A stretch of 32,156 nucleotides of DNA from an uncultured bacterium (GCA_903850545.1 CAINLW010000063.1:1-32156), one strand, 5' to 3'. Shown: positions 15,308-22,280, counted from the stretch's first letter. Made by a program: numbers and translations. Notes: generated by a model not told the origin, from the sequence alone.

Positions 15308-15820
15308 TTATAACCCCAAATCCTTAATAATTAATTGGGCTATTTCCTCAGATGAAAACTTTGTTGTGTCAAATGTCTTTCCAAGTTCGTATCTATTTTC
15401 TTGCCACTTTTTTAAATTTTCTTCAATTCGTTTTTTAGTCATTGGTGGTTTTCCAGGTGTATCTGGTCTGCCTTTAGCTCTATCTTTTAATATTTTCATC
15501 GGTGCTTCAAGTTGATAAAAATACAAATCAACCTTAAATTTATTCGCTAAATCTATATAAGGCTGAACGTATTCTTTTTTCCAAAAAGCTTGTTCTATAA
15601 GTAAATTACACCCTTGCTCAAGAAAAGTTTCCCCCATAACAATTATTACCTTACTTACAAGAGTATAATCTTCACTTCTTTGAAAATCAGAAAGAATCCA
15701 TTTAATCTTATCCATACTCAATAGCGCTGTTCGTGGAAGCTTTGAGTGAAGTAGATGAGAAATTGTCGTTTTACCAGCACCCATGGGGCCCTCCAAAATT
15801 ATTACAAATTGTTTTTTCAT
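15308..15820 (-). CDS. P-loop kinase-like protein, relative of the convergent neighbour
   Basis: A 170-residue P-loop protein. Walker A is EGPMGAGKTTIS (about 10-21), LLSMDKIKWIL follows, GCNLLIEQAFWKKEY is the Walker B-like strand, and KDRAKGRPDTPGKPPMTKKR is the lid. I use the ATG at 15820 instead of the longer frame to 15865, because an extended -10 (TGgTATACT) overlaps the longer version and ends 6 nt before this ATG, and because Walker A then sits at the usual distance from the start. The substrate is unknown; a shikimate- or zeta-like kinase fold is likely. Confidence 0.75.
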   Translation of the reverse strand: MKKQFVIILEGPMGAGKTTISHLLHSKLPRTALLSMDKIKWILSDFQRSEDYTLVSKVIIVMGETFLEQGCNLLIEQAFWKKEYVQPYIDLANKFKVDLYFYQLEAPMKILKDRAKGRPDTPGKPPMTKKRIEENLKKWQENRYELGKTFDTTKFSSEEIAQLIIKDLGL

Positions 15821-15826
15821 AGAAAA

Positions 15827-15835
15827 AGTATACCA
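15827..15835 (-). promoter_or_regulatory. Extended -10 promoter that fixes the kinase start
   Basis: TGgTATACT on the - strand ends 6 nt before the ATG at 15820. Confidence 0.65.
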
Positions 15836-15891
15836 GAGTAGAACTGGAAAATCAAAATGAAACAAGGACTTATTACCTAAAACTAACGATA

Positions 15892-16027
15892 GGTGCCTAT
15901 TGGGAATGTTTCTCCTTACAGGAGCAGTATACCTTTCCTATTTTCTCGCCATAGTAATGGCTCATAAATATAGGAGAAGGTCTTCAACTCCCGAACGTAA
16001 GCAAAATTGTTTGCTTACTTAGGCACC
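15892..16027. ncRNA. Candidate structured RNA closed by a tRNA-His-like acceptor stem
   Basis: GGTGCCTA (15892-15899) and TAGGCACC (16020-16027) can close a 136-nt domain. Inside are GTAAGCAAA/TTTGCTTAC (15997-16005 with 16010-16018, loop of 4), GCCAT-AGTA-ATGGC flanked by TCCTAT/ATAGGA, CTCC-TTACA-GGAG, and GGGA/TCCC. No protein frame fits. The closing stem equals the tRNA-His acceptor stem. The strand is uncertain: on the - strand it lies downstream of tRNA-His and its terminator. It is not a recognisable tRNA, as no D, anticodon or T arm fits. Confidence 0.45.
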
Positions 16028-16031
16028 CAAC

Positions 16032-16059
16032 AAAAAAGCCCGCTTTCGCAGACTTTTTT
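16032..16059 (-). terminator. Terminator of the tRNA-His transcript
   Basis: On the - strand AAAAAAGTCTGC-GAAA-GCGGGCTTTTTT forms a 12-bp stem using G-U pairs. Flanking TAGGCACCCAA (the tRNA 3' end) and TTGGGTGCCTA extend the hairpin by 11 bp past one mismatch, so the tRNA 3' end itself can pair with the sequence beyond the terminator. Confidence 0.75.
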
Positions 16060-16063
16060 CTTG

Positions 16064-16135
16064 GGTGCCTATCGGGAGTTGAACCCGAAATAAAGGTTCC
16101 ACAAACCTCTGTGTTACCGCTACACCATAGGCACC
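16064..16135 (-). tRNA. tRNA-His (GTG)
   Basis: The cloverleaf starts with the His-specific extra G (G-1, position 16135), then GTGCCTA pairing with TAGGCAC and discriminator C at 16064. The anticodon arm is GAGGT-TTGTGGA-ACCTT with anticodon GTG, the D arm is GTGT/ACAC, and the T arm is CGGG-TTCAACT-CCCG. CCA is not encoded. Confidence 0.93.
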
Positions 16136-16209
16136 ATAAATCAAACTAGTGTTTGATTCACTATTTATAACAGATTTTTACAATAAAATCTAGGTTTTTA
16201 ATATTTTTG

Positions 16210-16291
16210 TGCTCGGGGCGGGACTTGAACCCGCAAGCCTTTCGGCGCTATCACCTCAAGATAGTAAGTTTACCAATTTCTCCACCCGAGC
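16210..16291 (-). tRNA. tRNA-Leu (GAG)
   Basis: A class II tRNA of 82 nt with acceptor GCTCGGG/CCCGAGC and A73. The anticodon arm is CTATC-TTGAGGT-GATAG (anticodon GAG), with a long variable arm (GCC-GAAA-GGC) and T arm GCGGG-TTCAAGT-CCCGC. CCA is not encoded. Its 5' end is 1 nt from the stop codon of the LAGLIDADG endonuclease gene. Confidence 0.93.
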
Positions 16292-16292
16292 A

Positions 16293-16985
16293 TTATTTTG
16301 GAAATATTCGACCTTTATGTTTATGTACTATATCTAAACTTTTCTCTATTTTCAAGTATTTCCTCTTTAATTTTAGACCTTTTTTGTTCATATACATACA
16401 ACGAGTAAGTTGTATTGCTTCATATTTTGAATATTTTAATTGATAATATGAAGAGGTTCTTGTTTTAGAAACGCCTATATGGCCTCTTATTTTTAATCTT
16501 TTATCTATTTCTTTACGTAACCAAGTAACAAATTTAATACTACCAGAAGCAAAACTTATATAAAACATAAAACTTGATTTCCATCTCGGATCCCAATACG
16601 AGTATGAGCATCCGTCACCATCAAAACATCCTCTCAAAAAATCAAAAAACAAACTTGCTGGAATATCTAGTTCCCCAATTGTAAGAGACTTTCTTTTCGT
16701 TAAACCTATAGATTCTAAAAATTTGTAAAAAATAACATCGCCAAACTGAATATGGAAATATTTCTTCTCTTTTGCACTTCCACTGCTCTTGAGTCCAATT
16801 TTGACTTTAAGATCTAGGCATTTTACAAAGTTTTTTGCTTGTTCAATATCTTTTGTCGTTAAACTCATATGTCTTCCGTCATTATATAGACATCCATCTG
16901 TAGCTAAAAGACCTATTGCATAAGCAAAATTTGACGACCACTTTATTTTTACATTACCTTTTGGTTTTGTTCCCCTTTTTCCCAT
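16293..16985 (-). CDS. Free-standing LAGLIDADG homing endonuclease
   Basis: A 230-residue protein with two LAGLIDADG-type helices: FAYAIGLLATDGCLY (about 21-35) and FFDFLRGCFDGDGC (about 112-126), each ending in the metal-binding acidic residue. A basic N-terminus (GKRGTKPKGNVKIKW) and a basic C-terminus fit DNA binding. It probably makes a site-specific double-strand break to spread itself. The gene ends 1 nt before tRNA-Leu, and its translation start lies just past a partial tRNA-Leu copy whose GAGGTGAT can serve as Shine-Dalgarno sequence. No intron or intein signs are seen. Unlike its neighbours it appears to use a ribosome binding site, which fits an acquired gene. Confidence 0.85.
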   Translation of the reverse strand: MGKRGTKPKGNVKIKWSSNFAYAIGLLATDGCLYNDGRHMSLTTKDIEQAKNFVKCLDLKVKIGLKSSGSAKEKKYFHIQFGDVIFYKFLESIGLTKRKSLTIGELDIPASLFFDFLRGCFDGDGCSYSYWDPRWKSSFMFYISFASGSIKFVTWLRKEIDKRLKIRGHIGVSKTRTSSYYQLKYSKYEAIQLTRCMYMNKKGLKLKRKYLKIEKSLDIVHKHKGRIFPK

Positions 16986-16995
16986 ACGTCCATTA

Positions 16996-17027
16996 TATCA
17001 CCTCAGTGTTGCTACGTCTACCAATTT
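16996..17027 (-). other. Partial tRNA-Leu 5' half upstream of the homing endonuclease
   Basis: On the - strand the block AAATTGGTA ... TGAGGTGATA repeats the D-loop and anticodon-loop sequences of the intact tRNA-Leu (16249-16279) with the same spacing (32 against 31 nt). The middle (GACGTAGCAACAC) differs from the intact gene but resembles other bacterial tRNA-Leu D arms. The anticodon stem no longer pairs, and there is no 3' half. This looks like a displaced tRNA fragment. Confidence 0.6.
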
Positions 17028-17031
17028 ATTC

Positions 17032-17067
17032 AATTTAAAAAGTTGCCCTTCAGCAACTTTTTAAATT
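17032..17067 (-). terminator. Terminator of rplS
   Basis: A 15-bp stem (AATTTAAAAAGTTGC at 17032-17046 with GCAACTTTTTAAATT at 17053-17067, loop of 6) directly follows the rplS stop. The T-run lies within the stem arm. Confidence 0.75.
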
Positions 17068-17071
17068 TTTC

Positions 17072-17482
17072 TTATTCTTTTACTTCTGCTTTCTTTGTAT
17101 CTGTATTACTTTCTTTTCTTGCTCCTAGAAGTTCGCTCTTCAAATGTCGTTTTAATTCCTTGGTTGCTTTCTCTCTGATGTAATAAAGTTTTGATCTTCT
17201 TACCTTTGCTCTCTTCAAAACTTCTATTGAATCAATAACTGGTGAATAAAGTGGAAAAATTCTTTCAACTCCAACTTCATCAATAACTTTTCTTACTGTA
17301 AAAGTTCCGCCATTCTCTTTTCCGTGCTTGATAGCCAAGATCATACCTTCAAAAGCCTGAGTTCTTGTCTTTTCTCCTTCTTTAACTTTTGTCCAAACAC
17401 GAACAGTATCTCCAGGTCTCATGTCAACCTTCTTTCTAGCCTCTATATCTATTGGTGATATTTTAATATTCTTTAAATTCAT
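17072..17482 (-). CDS. rplS: 50S ribosomal protein L19 with a charged C-terminal tail
   Basis: A 136-residue protein at the 30S-50S interface. L19 signatures are [60 protein letters not shown] and [16 protein letters not shown]. The last about 25 residues ([19 protein letters not shown]) are a charged extension beyond the usual 115-residue length. It stands alone here, not in the usual rpsP-rimM-trmD-rplS operon. A possible -10 (TGcTAAATT) lies about 9 nt before the ATG. Confidence 0.95.
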   Translation of the reverse strand: MNLKNIKISPIDIEARKKVDMRPGDTVRVWTKVKEGEKTRTQAFEGMILAIKHGKENGGTFTVRKVIDEVGVERIFPLYSPVIDSIEVLKRAKVRRSKLYYIREKATKELKRHLKSELLGARKESNTDTKKAEVKE

Positions 17483-17548
17483 AGTGATGATAATTTAGCA
17501 CATAAGTTCATTTTTCGCAATGGGAATAAACAGAAAACAATCAATTAT

Positions 17549-19060
17549 TTAAATAACAAAATATACCTTTTTAAGATGTTTGGATAATTCAGATGTTGAT
17601 ATACCAAGAATAGGAGCGGTGTGTTCAATAAAATAATCCTCTTTGTTTTTATAATCATTTACTGCAATATTCCACGCCTCCTTCAATTTGACTATAAGAT
17701 CTTTGTTACTATCTATAAAATCTTTTTTTGAAACAAGCACATCAGATAAAAACGGATTGTTCTTCGTGGAAACCAATTCTTTCATTCCAGATAGTTCAAT
17801 GGCCTTAGAAAGCCACGGTTCCCACATAACCGCAGCATCTACTTGACCAGATATAAGCATCGAGCCCATTTCATCTCCCTTTAGATCTTTTAAAATAAAA
17901 TACTCTTCTTTTAAACCATATTTATTTAATATATGTTTAAAGAAAAAATGACTAACTTCACCTTTTTCAATTCCAATTATCTTTCCTTTTAATTCTTCTA
18001 TAGAATTTATATCTTTTGAAGTTACCATGGCGTCAGCTCCATTTGAAACATTAGTTTTAAAAATAATCTCTAGGTCAGGAATTTCTTTTTGTAAGGAAAG
18101 CGCAACTTCATCAGATACATTTAATATATCTATTTTACCTTGCTTAAAATATTCAATTTTTTGTCTATTGTCATTAAAAGAAACAAGTTCTAATTTTAAA
18201 CCTGAACCATTAAGAAGATTTTGATCTTCTAAATAGAAAAATGGTGCATTCCCTGCCCAGAAATATAGTCCTATTGTTACCGCATCAATGACCTGTTCAC
18301 GAGCAAGTGTCGCTTTTAGAGACTCTGAACGAATAATGAACGATAGAGATTTTCTTAATTTTTGAAATTCGATATCAAAACGAATACTGGATTCTCTAGG
18401 AAATTTATATGGAACATCAATAACTTCACGAATAATGCCAGGCCTAGAACCCATTACAACAATTTTGTGGGACAGAAAAATTGCCTCTTCAATATCGTGA
18501 GTAACGAAAATAAAAGTTTTTTTAGTCATTGCCCATATATCTAAAATCAATTCTTGAATTCTTAATTTGGTTTCAACGTCTAACGCAGAAAGAGGTTCAT
18601 CAAAAACAATAATCTCTGAATTTGTAAGCAGTGCTCGAGCTATAGCAAGTCTCTGACTCATTCCACCAGACAAATCTTTTGGATATGAATCTTTGTTTCT
18701 GAATAGTCCCACAGTCTTCAAAACTTTATCTATTTCTTCTTTTTGAATAGTAATTTTTTTATCTCTAACTGAGAGTTCCAGATTTTTATAAACAGTTAAA
18801 TGATCGAAGTTTGCATATTTTTGCGGAACATAAGCAATTCGGTTATTAATCAAATATCTTTCTAGGGGCATATTATCAATACTTATTGATCCTTGAAAAT
18901 CCTCTATACCTAATAGGGTTTTAATGAAAGTTGTTTTTCCACAACCACTCGGTCCAAGTATTGAAATAATTTGACCCATTTCACACAACAAAGAGACGTT
19001 GCGTAAAACTTCAACCTTTCCAAATGATTTATTTAGATTTTCGATATGTATTTTATTCAT
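17549..19060 (-). CDS. ABC importer ATPase fused to a solute-binding domain (NrtC-like)
   Basis: A 503-residue fusion. Residues 1-225 are an SsuB/TauB/NrtD-type ATPase: Walker A GPSGCGKT (36-43), Q-loop at 80, signature LSGGM (130-134), Walker B IIVFDEP (150-156) and H-loop His at 188. Residues about 255-503 are an NMT1/SsuA-type periplasmic-binding-protein fold (VTIGLYFWAGNAPFFYLED, ELKGKIIGIEKGE, GQVDAAVMWEPWLSKA) with no signal peptide between, so it must be cytoplasmic. This is the architecture of cyanobacterial NrtC, whose C-terminal domain regulates transport in response to internal ligand. By analogy this domain may sense the imported solute. It is the last gene of the importer operon, 1 nt past the SemiSWEET gene. 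The substrate is unknown. Confidence 0.9.
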   Translation of the reverse strand: MNKIHIENLNKSFGKVEVLRNVSLLCEMGQIISILGPSGCGKTTFIKTLLGIEDFQGSISIDNMPLERYLINNRIAYVPQKYANFDHLTVYKNLELSVRDKKITIQKEEIDKVLKTVGLFRNKDSYPKDLSGGMSQRLAIARALLTNSEIIVFDEPLSALDVETKLRIQELILDIWAMTKKTFIFVTHDIEEAIFLSHKIVVMGSRPGIIREVIDVPYKFPRESSIRFDIEFQKLRKSLSFIIRSESLKATLAREQVIDAVTIGLYFWAGNAPFFYLEDQNLLNGSGLKLELVSFNDNRQKIEYFKQGKIDILNVSDEVALSLQKEIPDLEIIFKTNVSNGADAMVTSKDINSIEELKGKIIGIEKGEVSHFFFKHILNKYGLKEEYFILKDLKGDEMGSMLISGQVDAAVMWEPWLSKAIELSGMKELVSTKNNPFLSDVLVSKKDFIDSNKDLIVKLKEAWNIAVNDYKNKEDYFIEHTAPILGISTSELSKHLKKVYFVI

Positions 19061-19061
19061 A

Positions 19062-19334
19062 TTATTTTTTCTTATGATATCTAAACATTAAACCAATTTG
19101 AACTACGGTCAATATGAGAGATACTCCACACGAAATTAACAATGGCAGATTATTGATAAAATACGCATATATAACCCAAAATATCATACTTAATCCATAT
19201 GTAATTATCATAAAGTTTGATACACCCTCAACGTTTTTAAGTCGGTAAGTCTTTATAATTTGAGGTAACATATTCAATAGAGTCAGTATTCCTCCTATGT
19301 ATCCTATAAGTTCAATAAAAAAATCTTTTGACAT
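19062..19334 (-). CDS. SemiSWEET/PQ-loop small transporter
   Basis: A 90-residue protein with three helices and the PQ-loop motif NMLPQIIKTYRLKNVEGVS (about 21-39), the hallmark of SemiSWEETs, which dimerise and move sugars down gradients. GLSMIFWVIYAYFINNLPLL gives the second and third helices. It sits between the permease gene (3 nt upstream) and the fused ATPase gene (1 nt downstream), so it is translated as part of the ABC importer operon. That location is unusual; a role tied to the importer's substrate is an inference. Confidence 0.85.
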   Translation of the reverse strand: MSKDFFIELIGYIGGILTLLNMLPQIIKTYRLKNVEGVSNFMIITYGLSMIFWVIYAYFINNLPLLISCGVSLILTVVQIGLMFRYHKKK

Positions 19335-19337
19335 AAA

Positions 19338-20147
19338 TTATTTTTTATATGGAAAAACTTTATTGTAACCAATTCTAAATAAATAATCTGATCCAAAACC
19401 AATAATACCCATCAAAATAATACCAACAAAAACATCAGAAGTATGGGAAAATCTTTGGGCTTCTTTTATCATATGGCCAATTCCCTTTTCAGAAGCAACT
19501 AACTCTACTATTACCACATAAGACCAGCAAAGACCCAATGATATCCTAATATTATTATACATTTCTGGAAGAGATGATTTTAATTTTAGTAAAACTTTTT
19601 CATACCAAGAAAACTTTAAAGTAAAAGCTAAGTCAAAATATTCTTGCGGAGTTTGAGAGATATCATCACAAAAAAGGAGAACTAATTGAAAAAAAGTTCC
19701 TACAAACAATAATACTATTTTTGCTTCCTCTTCTATTCCAAAAAATAAAATCGTAAGGGGAATCAATACTGGCACTGGAATATATCTTATAAAATCAATG
19801 TAAGGTAAAATTACTCTTTTAAAAACCACAGAACTCGAAATTATGAGTGATAGTGGTATCGCAATACCAACGGATAAAACAAAAGCAATCATTACTCGTC
19901 CGACAGTTGTATAAATATCAATAAGGAGGGAATTTTCTGTTAATAGTCTTATGAAAGAATTCGCTACTTGAAAAGGCGACGGCAAAAATAAAGGATTAAC
20001 TAAATGCAATAAATCTGTCACTAAAAGCCAAATTAAAAAAAGAATGCAAACAGAGGCCACAAAATAAATGTGACCCCTGATTGAATCCTTCTTTATTAGC
20101 AACTCTTTATTTGAAAGAGTTGACGATTGAGTTTGTAAGTTTTTCAT
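19338..20147 (-). CDS. ABC importer permease (SsuC/TauC/NrtB family)
   Basis: A roughly 270-residue inner-membrane protein with about six helices. The binding-protein-dependent transport domain spans about 75-265, including YIPVPVLIPLTILFFGIEEE, the coupling-helix region (FDLAFTLKFSWYEKVLLKLK) and SYVVIVELVASEKGIGHMIK. The start is uncertain. ATGs at 20174 and 20147 both lie inside the upstream binding-protein gene. A TTG at 20102, 4 nt past that gene's stop, would give an N-terminus (LIKKDSIRGHIYFVASV) closer to family length. I give the middle option. Confidence 0.85.
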   Translation of the reverse strand: MKNLQTQSSTLSNKELLIKKDSIRGHIYFVASVCILFLIWLLVTDLLHLVNPLFLPSPFQVANSFIRLLTENSLLIDIYTTVGRVMIAFVLSVGIAIPLSLIISSSVVFKRVILPYIDFIRYIPVPVLIPLTILFFGIEEEAKIVLLFVGTFFQLVLLFCDDISQTPQEYFDLAFTLKFSWYEKVLLKLKSSLPEMYNNIRISLGLCWSYVVIVELVASEKGIGHMIKEAQRFSHTSDVFVGIILMGIIGFGSDYLFRIGYNKVFPYKK

Positions 20148-21111
20148 TTGCATCAACTGTGATATTTGTATCACTATTCTCTCTCAATATGTCTCCCACG
20201 AGTTTGAATGTTGAGAAAACATTCACCTGTGAATCCTTGTTAAAATAATTTATGTTTGCATTCTTATCGGGCCATGAAATACCTGTTTGAAAATCCTCCA
20301 TGTCTTGTTTTGTGACAGCGAAAGCTTTTGCCATAATTTCAAATGCATCGTCATGATTTGTATTCATATATTCGACCGCTTTGAAATATCCTTCTGCTAT
20401 TTTTTTCAAAATATCTGGATTTTCCTTTGCAAAGGATTCGTCTGAAAACAAAAGATCTTGTACTAGATTTTCCGTCAATACAACAGTATCTGCCGTGGAC
20501 ACAAGAACCTTTGATCCAGCCCTAGCTTTTATACTAGCTGAAAGTGCTGGTTCGTATATAGCAGCAGCATCCAATTTGCCTGCGGAGAAAGCATTCGCCA
20601 CATCAGTCGTTGTCATATCTTTAAAGTTAACGTCCTTCAAAGACATACCCTCTTTATTTAACATATATTGCAAAACTAGATATGGAGGAAATCCTGGTTC
20701 AGCACCGACTATTTTACCCCTTAAATCTTTTATTGATTCAATTTCTTTAGCAACAGCCAATCCATCACCGCCATGAGATGTGTCTACAGCAAGAAAGCCA
20801 ACACCATTAGGAACTTCGTCTTTTATTGTCTGGAAGATATCATACGTCGCCATGAACATTTGAACATCTCCACTTCTTACCGCAGAGCGAATATCACTTA
20901 TAGATTCAATTCTTCTCAAATCAACATTCAAGTCACCGAAAAAACCTTTTTCTTTGGCTAAATAAAGCGGTCCATACCCAGGGAAAGTAACCATGGCTAT
21001 GGTGACTTTTTGCGGACTTTGACTTGCTATATCTTTTTTATTATTTTTAACATAAAAAATCGTAGCTACTATTAATAAACACAAAACTAAAATACCAATT
21101 GTTTTTTTCAT
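20107..21111 (-). CDS. ABC importer solute-binding protein (NMT1/SsuA-like)
   Basis: A 334-residue exported protein. Residues 1-22 form a signal anchor (KKTIGILVLCLLIVATIFYV) without a lipobox Cys, so it may stay membrane-tethered. The two-lobed NMT1-type domain follows: VTIAMVTFPGYGPLYLAKEK, GDVQMFMATYDIFQT, DLRGKIVGAEPGFPPYLVLQ, AGKLDAAAIYEPALSASI. The family binds sulfonates, nitrate, taurine or thiamine precursors; the ligand here is not readable. It is the first gene of the operon, divergent from the TrmB-type regulator, with a -10 TATAAT at 21142-21147 and palindromes farther upstream. Confidence 0.88.
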   Translation of the reverse strand: MKKTIGILVLCLLIVATIFYVKNNKKDIASQSPQKVTIAMVTFPGYGPLYLAKEKGFFGDLNVDLRRIESISDIRSAVRSGDVQMFMATYDIFQTIKDEVPNGVGFLAVDTSHGGDGLAVAKEIESIKDLRGKIVGAEPGFPPYLVLQYMLNKEGMSLKDVNFKDMTTTDVANAFSAGKLDAAAIYEPALSASIKARAGSKVLVSTADTVVLTENLVQDLLFSDESFAKENPDILKKIAEGYFKAVEYMNTNHDDAFEIMAKAFAVTKQDMEDFQTGISWPDKNANINYFNKDSQVNVFSTFKLVGDILRENSDTNITVDANEKLTNSIVNSFK

Positions 21112-21141
21112 AATTTTACAAAATTAATTTCTACTAATAAT

Positions 21142-21147
21142 ATTATA
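21142..21147 (-). promoter_or_regulatory. -10 element of the ABC importer operon
   Basis: TATAAT on the - strand, about 30 nt before the ATG at 21111, leaves a short untranslated leader, unlike the leaderless genes elsewhere in the window. No strong -35 is visible, which would fit activator control. Confidence 0.5.
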
Positions 21148-21191
21148 CCCGAATAACTAATAAATATCGAACCGACATCCAATATTCAATT

Positions 21192-21216
21192 GAGTAATTA
21201 TTTACTCATAATGAGT
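21192..21216. promoter_or_regulatory. Overlapping palindromes in the divergent trmB/importer region
   Basis: GAGTAA-TTAT-TTACTC (21192-21207) overlaps ACTCAT-A-ATGAGT (21204-21216). Both are perfect inverted repeats sharing ACTC/GAGT half-sites. They lie 45-75 nt upstream of the importer -10 and over 100 nt upstream of the regulator promoter, a good place for an operator bound by the TrmB-type protein. Confidence 0.5.
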
Positions 21217-21321
21217 TTAAAACTAATTTTACAAGGTGTCAATATATGTATCCTTTTAATCATCATAAACTGCGCAAAATGAAGGATATTATGAATATTT
21301 AACTAAATTTCGTCAGAAAAC

Positions 21322-21350
21322 TTGACATTCAAATTTAGCTTTGTTAGTAT
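21322..21350 (+). promoter_or_regulatory. Sigma70-type promoter of the TrmB-type regulator gene
   Basis: TTGACA (21322-21327), a 17-nt spacer and TAGTAT (21345-21350). Transcription would start near 21357, which excludes the upstream TTG at 21341 and supports the ATG at 21362. Confidence 0.75.
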
Positions 21351-21361
21351 ATCTTTACGAT

Positions 21362-22117
21362 ATGGACGAAACAAGAATTCTTACAAAATTAGGATTATCT
21401 GAAAAACAGGCAATTGTATACTCTGCCCTTCTTGAGCTTGGTGAGTCCTCAATGACTGATATAGCAAGAAGATCAAAACTCAAAAGACCGACGGTTTATT
21501 TGATTATTGAAGAACTTGAAATATTGGGTATCGTGTCTATGGTTTTGAAAGGTAAGAAAAAAATATATTCGGCTGCACACCCAAACAGAATTGGTGAGTT
21601 ACTTAGATTCAGAGAGCGCCAATTCAATGAGATTCTTCCCTCTTTGGTAGCAAAGTATGGATCACTTTCAGAAAAGCCCCGAGTGCAGATGTTTGAAGGC
21701 GTTACCGCAGTGAGAGATGCGTATAGGGATATATTTAAATCAATTTCAGAAAAAAATGAAGGGGTTTTATGGTTTGGTGATCTATCAGCTATTCAAGAAA
21801 GATTCCCTGAGATTATAAAAGAATACAAAATATTATTGAACAGTAAGCCGAACATTAAAATACGAGAGCTTATATATGGAAATGATAAAGCAGAAAAATT
21901 AGTTGAGGAAATTAAAACAAATATAAAGAGGCAAAATTACGAAATAAAGTTTTTAAAAATTAAGACAGATTTTTTTGGTCTGACAGACCAATGTATTATT
22001 GGAGATAAAGTTATATCTTTTTCCTTATCTAAAGAAATATTTATGCTTGTTGTCGAAAGCCAAGAATTGGCAAAAACACAAAAAGGAGTTTTTGAAATAC
22101 TCTGGAAAATTTCCTGA
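21362..22117 (+). CDS. TrmB-family transcriptional regulator
   Basis: A 251-residue DNA-binding protein starting at the ATG at 21362. The winged-helix TrmB domain (about 1-70; LTKLGLSEKQAIVYSALLEL, SMTDIARRSKLKRPTVYLII) is followed by a PLD-like C-terminal domain (MFEGVTAVRDAYRDIF, then ISFSLSKEIFMLVVES near the end). TrmB proteins often control sugar or other transporters. It is divergent from the ABC importer operon, with palindromes between, so it is probably the operon's regulator. The ligand is unknown. It ends in TGA, which shows that UGA is a stop here. Confidence 0.85.
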   Translation: MDETRILTKLGLSEKQAIVYSALLELGESSMTDIARRSKLKRPTVYLIIEELEILGIVSMVLKGKKKIYSAAHPNRIGELLRFRERQFNEILPSLVAKYGSLSEKPRVQMFEGVTAVRDAYRDIFKSISEKNEGVLWFGDLSAIQERFPEIIKEYKILLNSKPNIKIRELIYGNDKAEKLVEEIKTNIKRQNYEIKFLKIKTDFFGLTDQCIIGDKVISFSLSKEIFMLVVESQELAKTQKGVFEILWKIS

Positions 22118-22137
22118 CAATAAAGACCGGCCTTATA

Positions 22138-22280
22138 CTATTTCTGAATTTTCTTTATCGCCTCCTCAAAATCTTCCGGATATGGAGCGACGATTTTCAA
22201 TAATTTTCCTGATGGCAATTTAATTTCTAACTCCCTTGCGTGAAGTGCGGTTCTTTTATAATCAGCTTTCTTCTGGTATG
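22138..22280 (-). pseudogene. Displaced 3' end of an rluD-like gene
   Basis: The - strand frame reads MTYQKKADYKRTALHAREL and on through KLPSGKLLKIVAPYPEDFEE to a TAG at 22138-22140. This matches the C-terminus of the RluD-like protein at 23157-23885. Over about 107 nt the two differ at about 15 positions, mostly silent third-base changes. The 5' part is missing, and its first codons overlap the last codons of the metallopeptidase gene in another frame; that gene's TGA lies inside the fragment. Confidence 0.85.

Noticed and set aside
15821-15865. Longer start for the - strand kinase
   Set aside because: It would overlap the extended -10 element and push Walker A too far from the N-terminus.
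15892-16027. A second tRNA-His gene
   Set aside because: Only the acceptor stem matches; no D, anticodon or T arm can be drawn, and the length is 136 nt.
21341-21361. Upstream TTG start for the TrmB-type regulator
   Set aside because: It lies inside the promoter, upstream of the -10.
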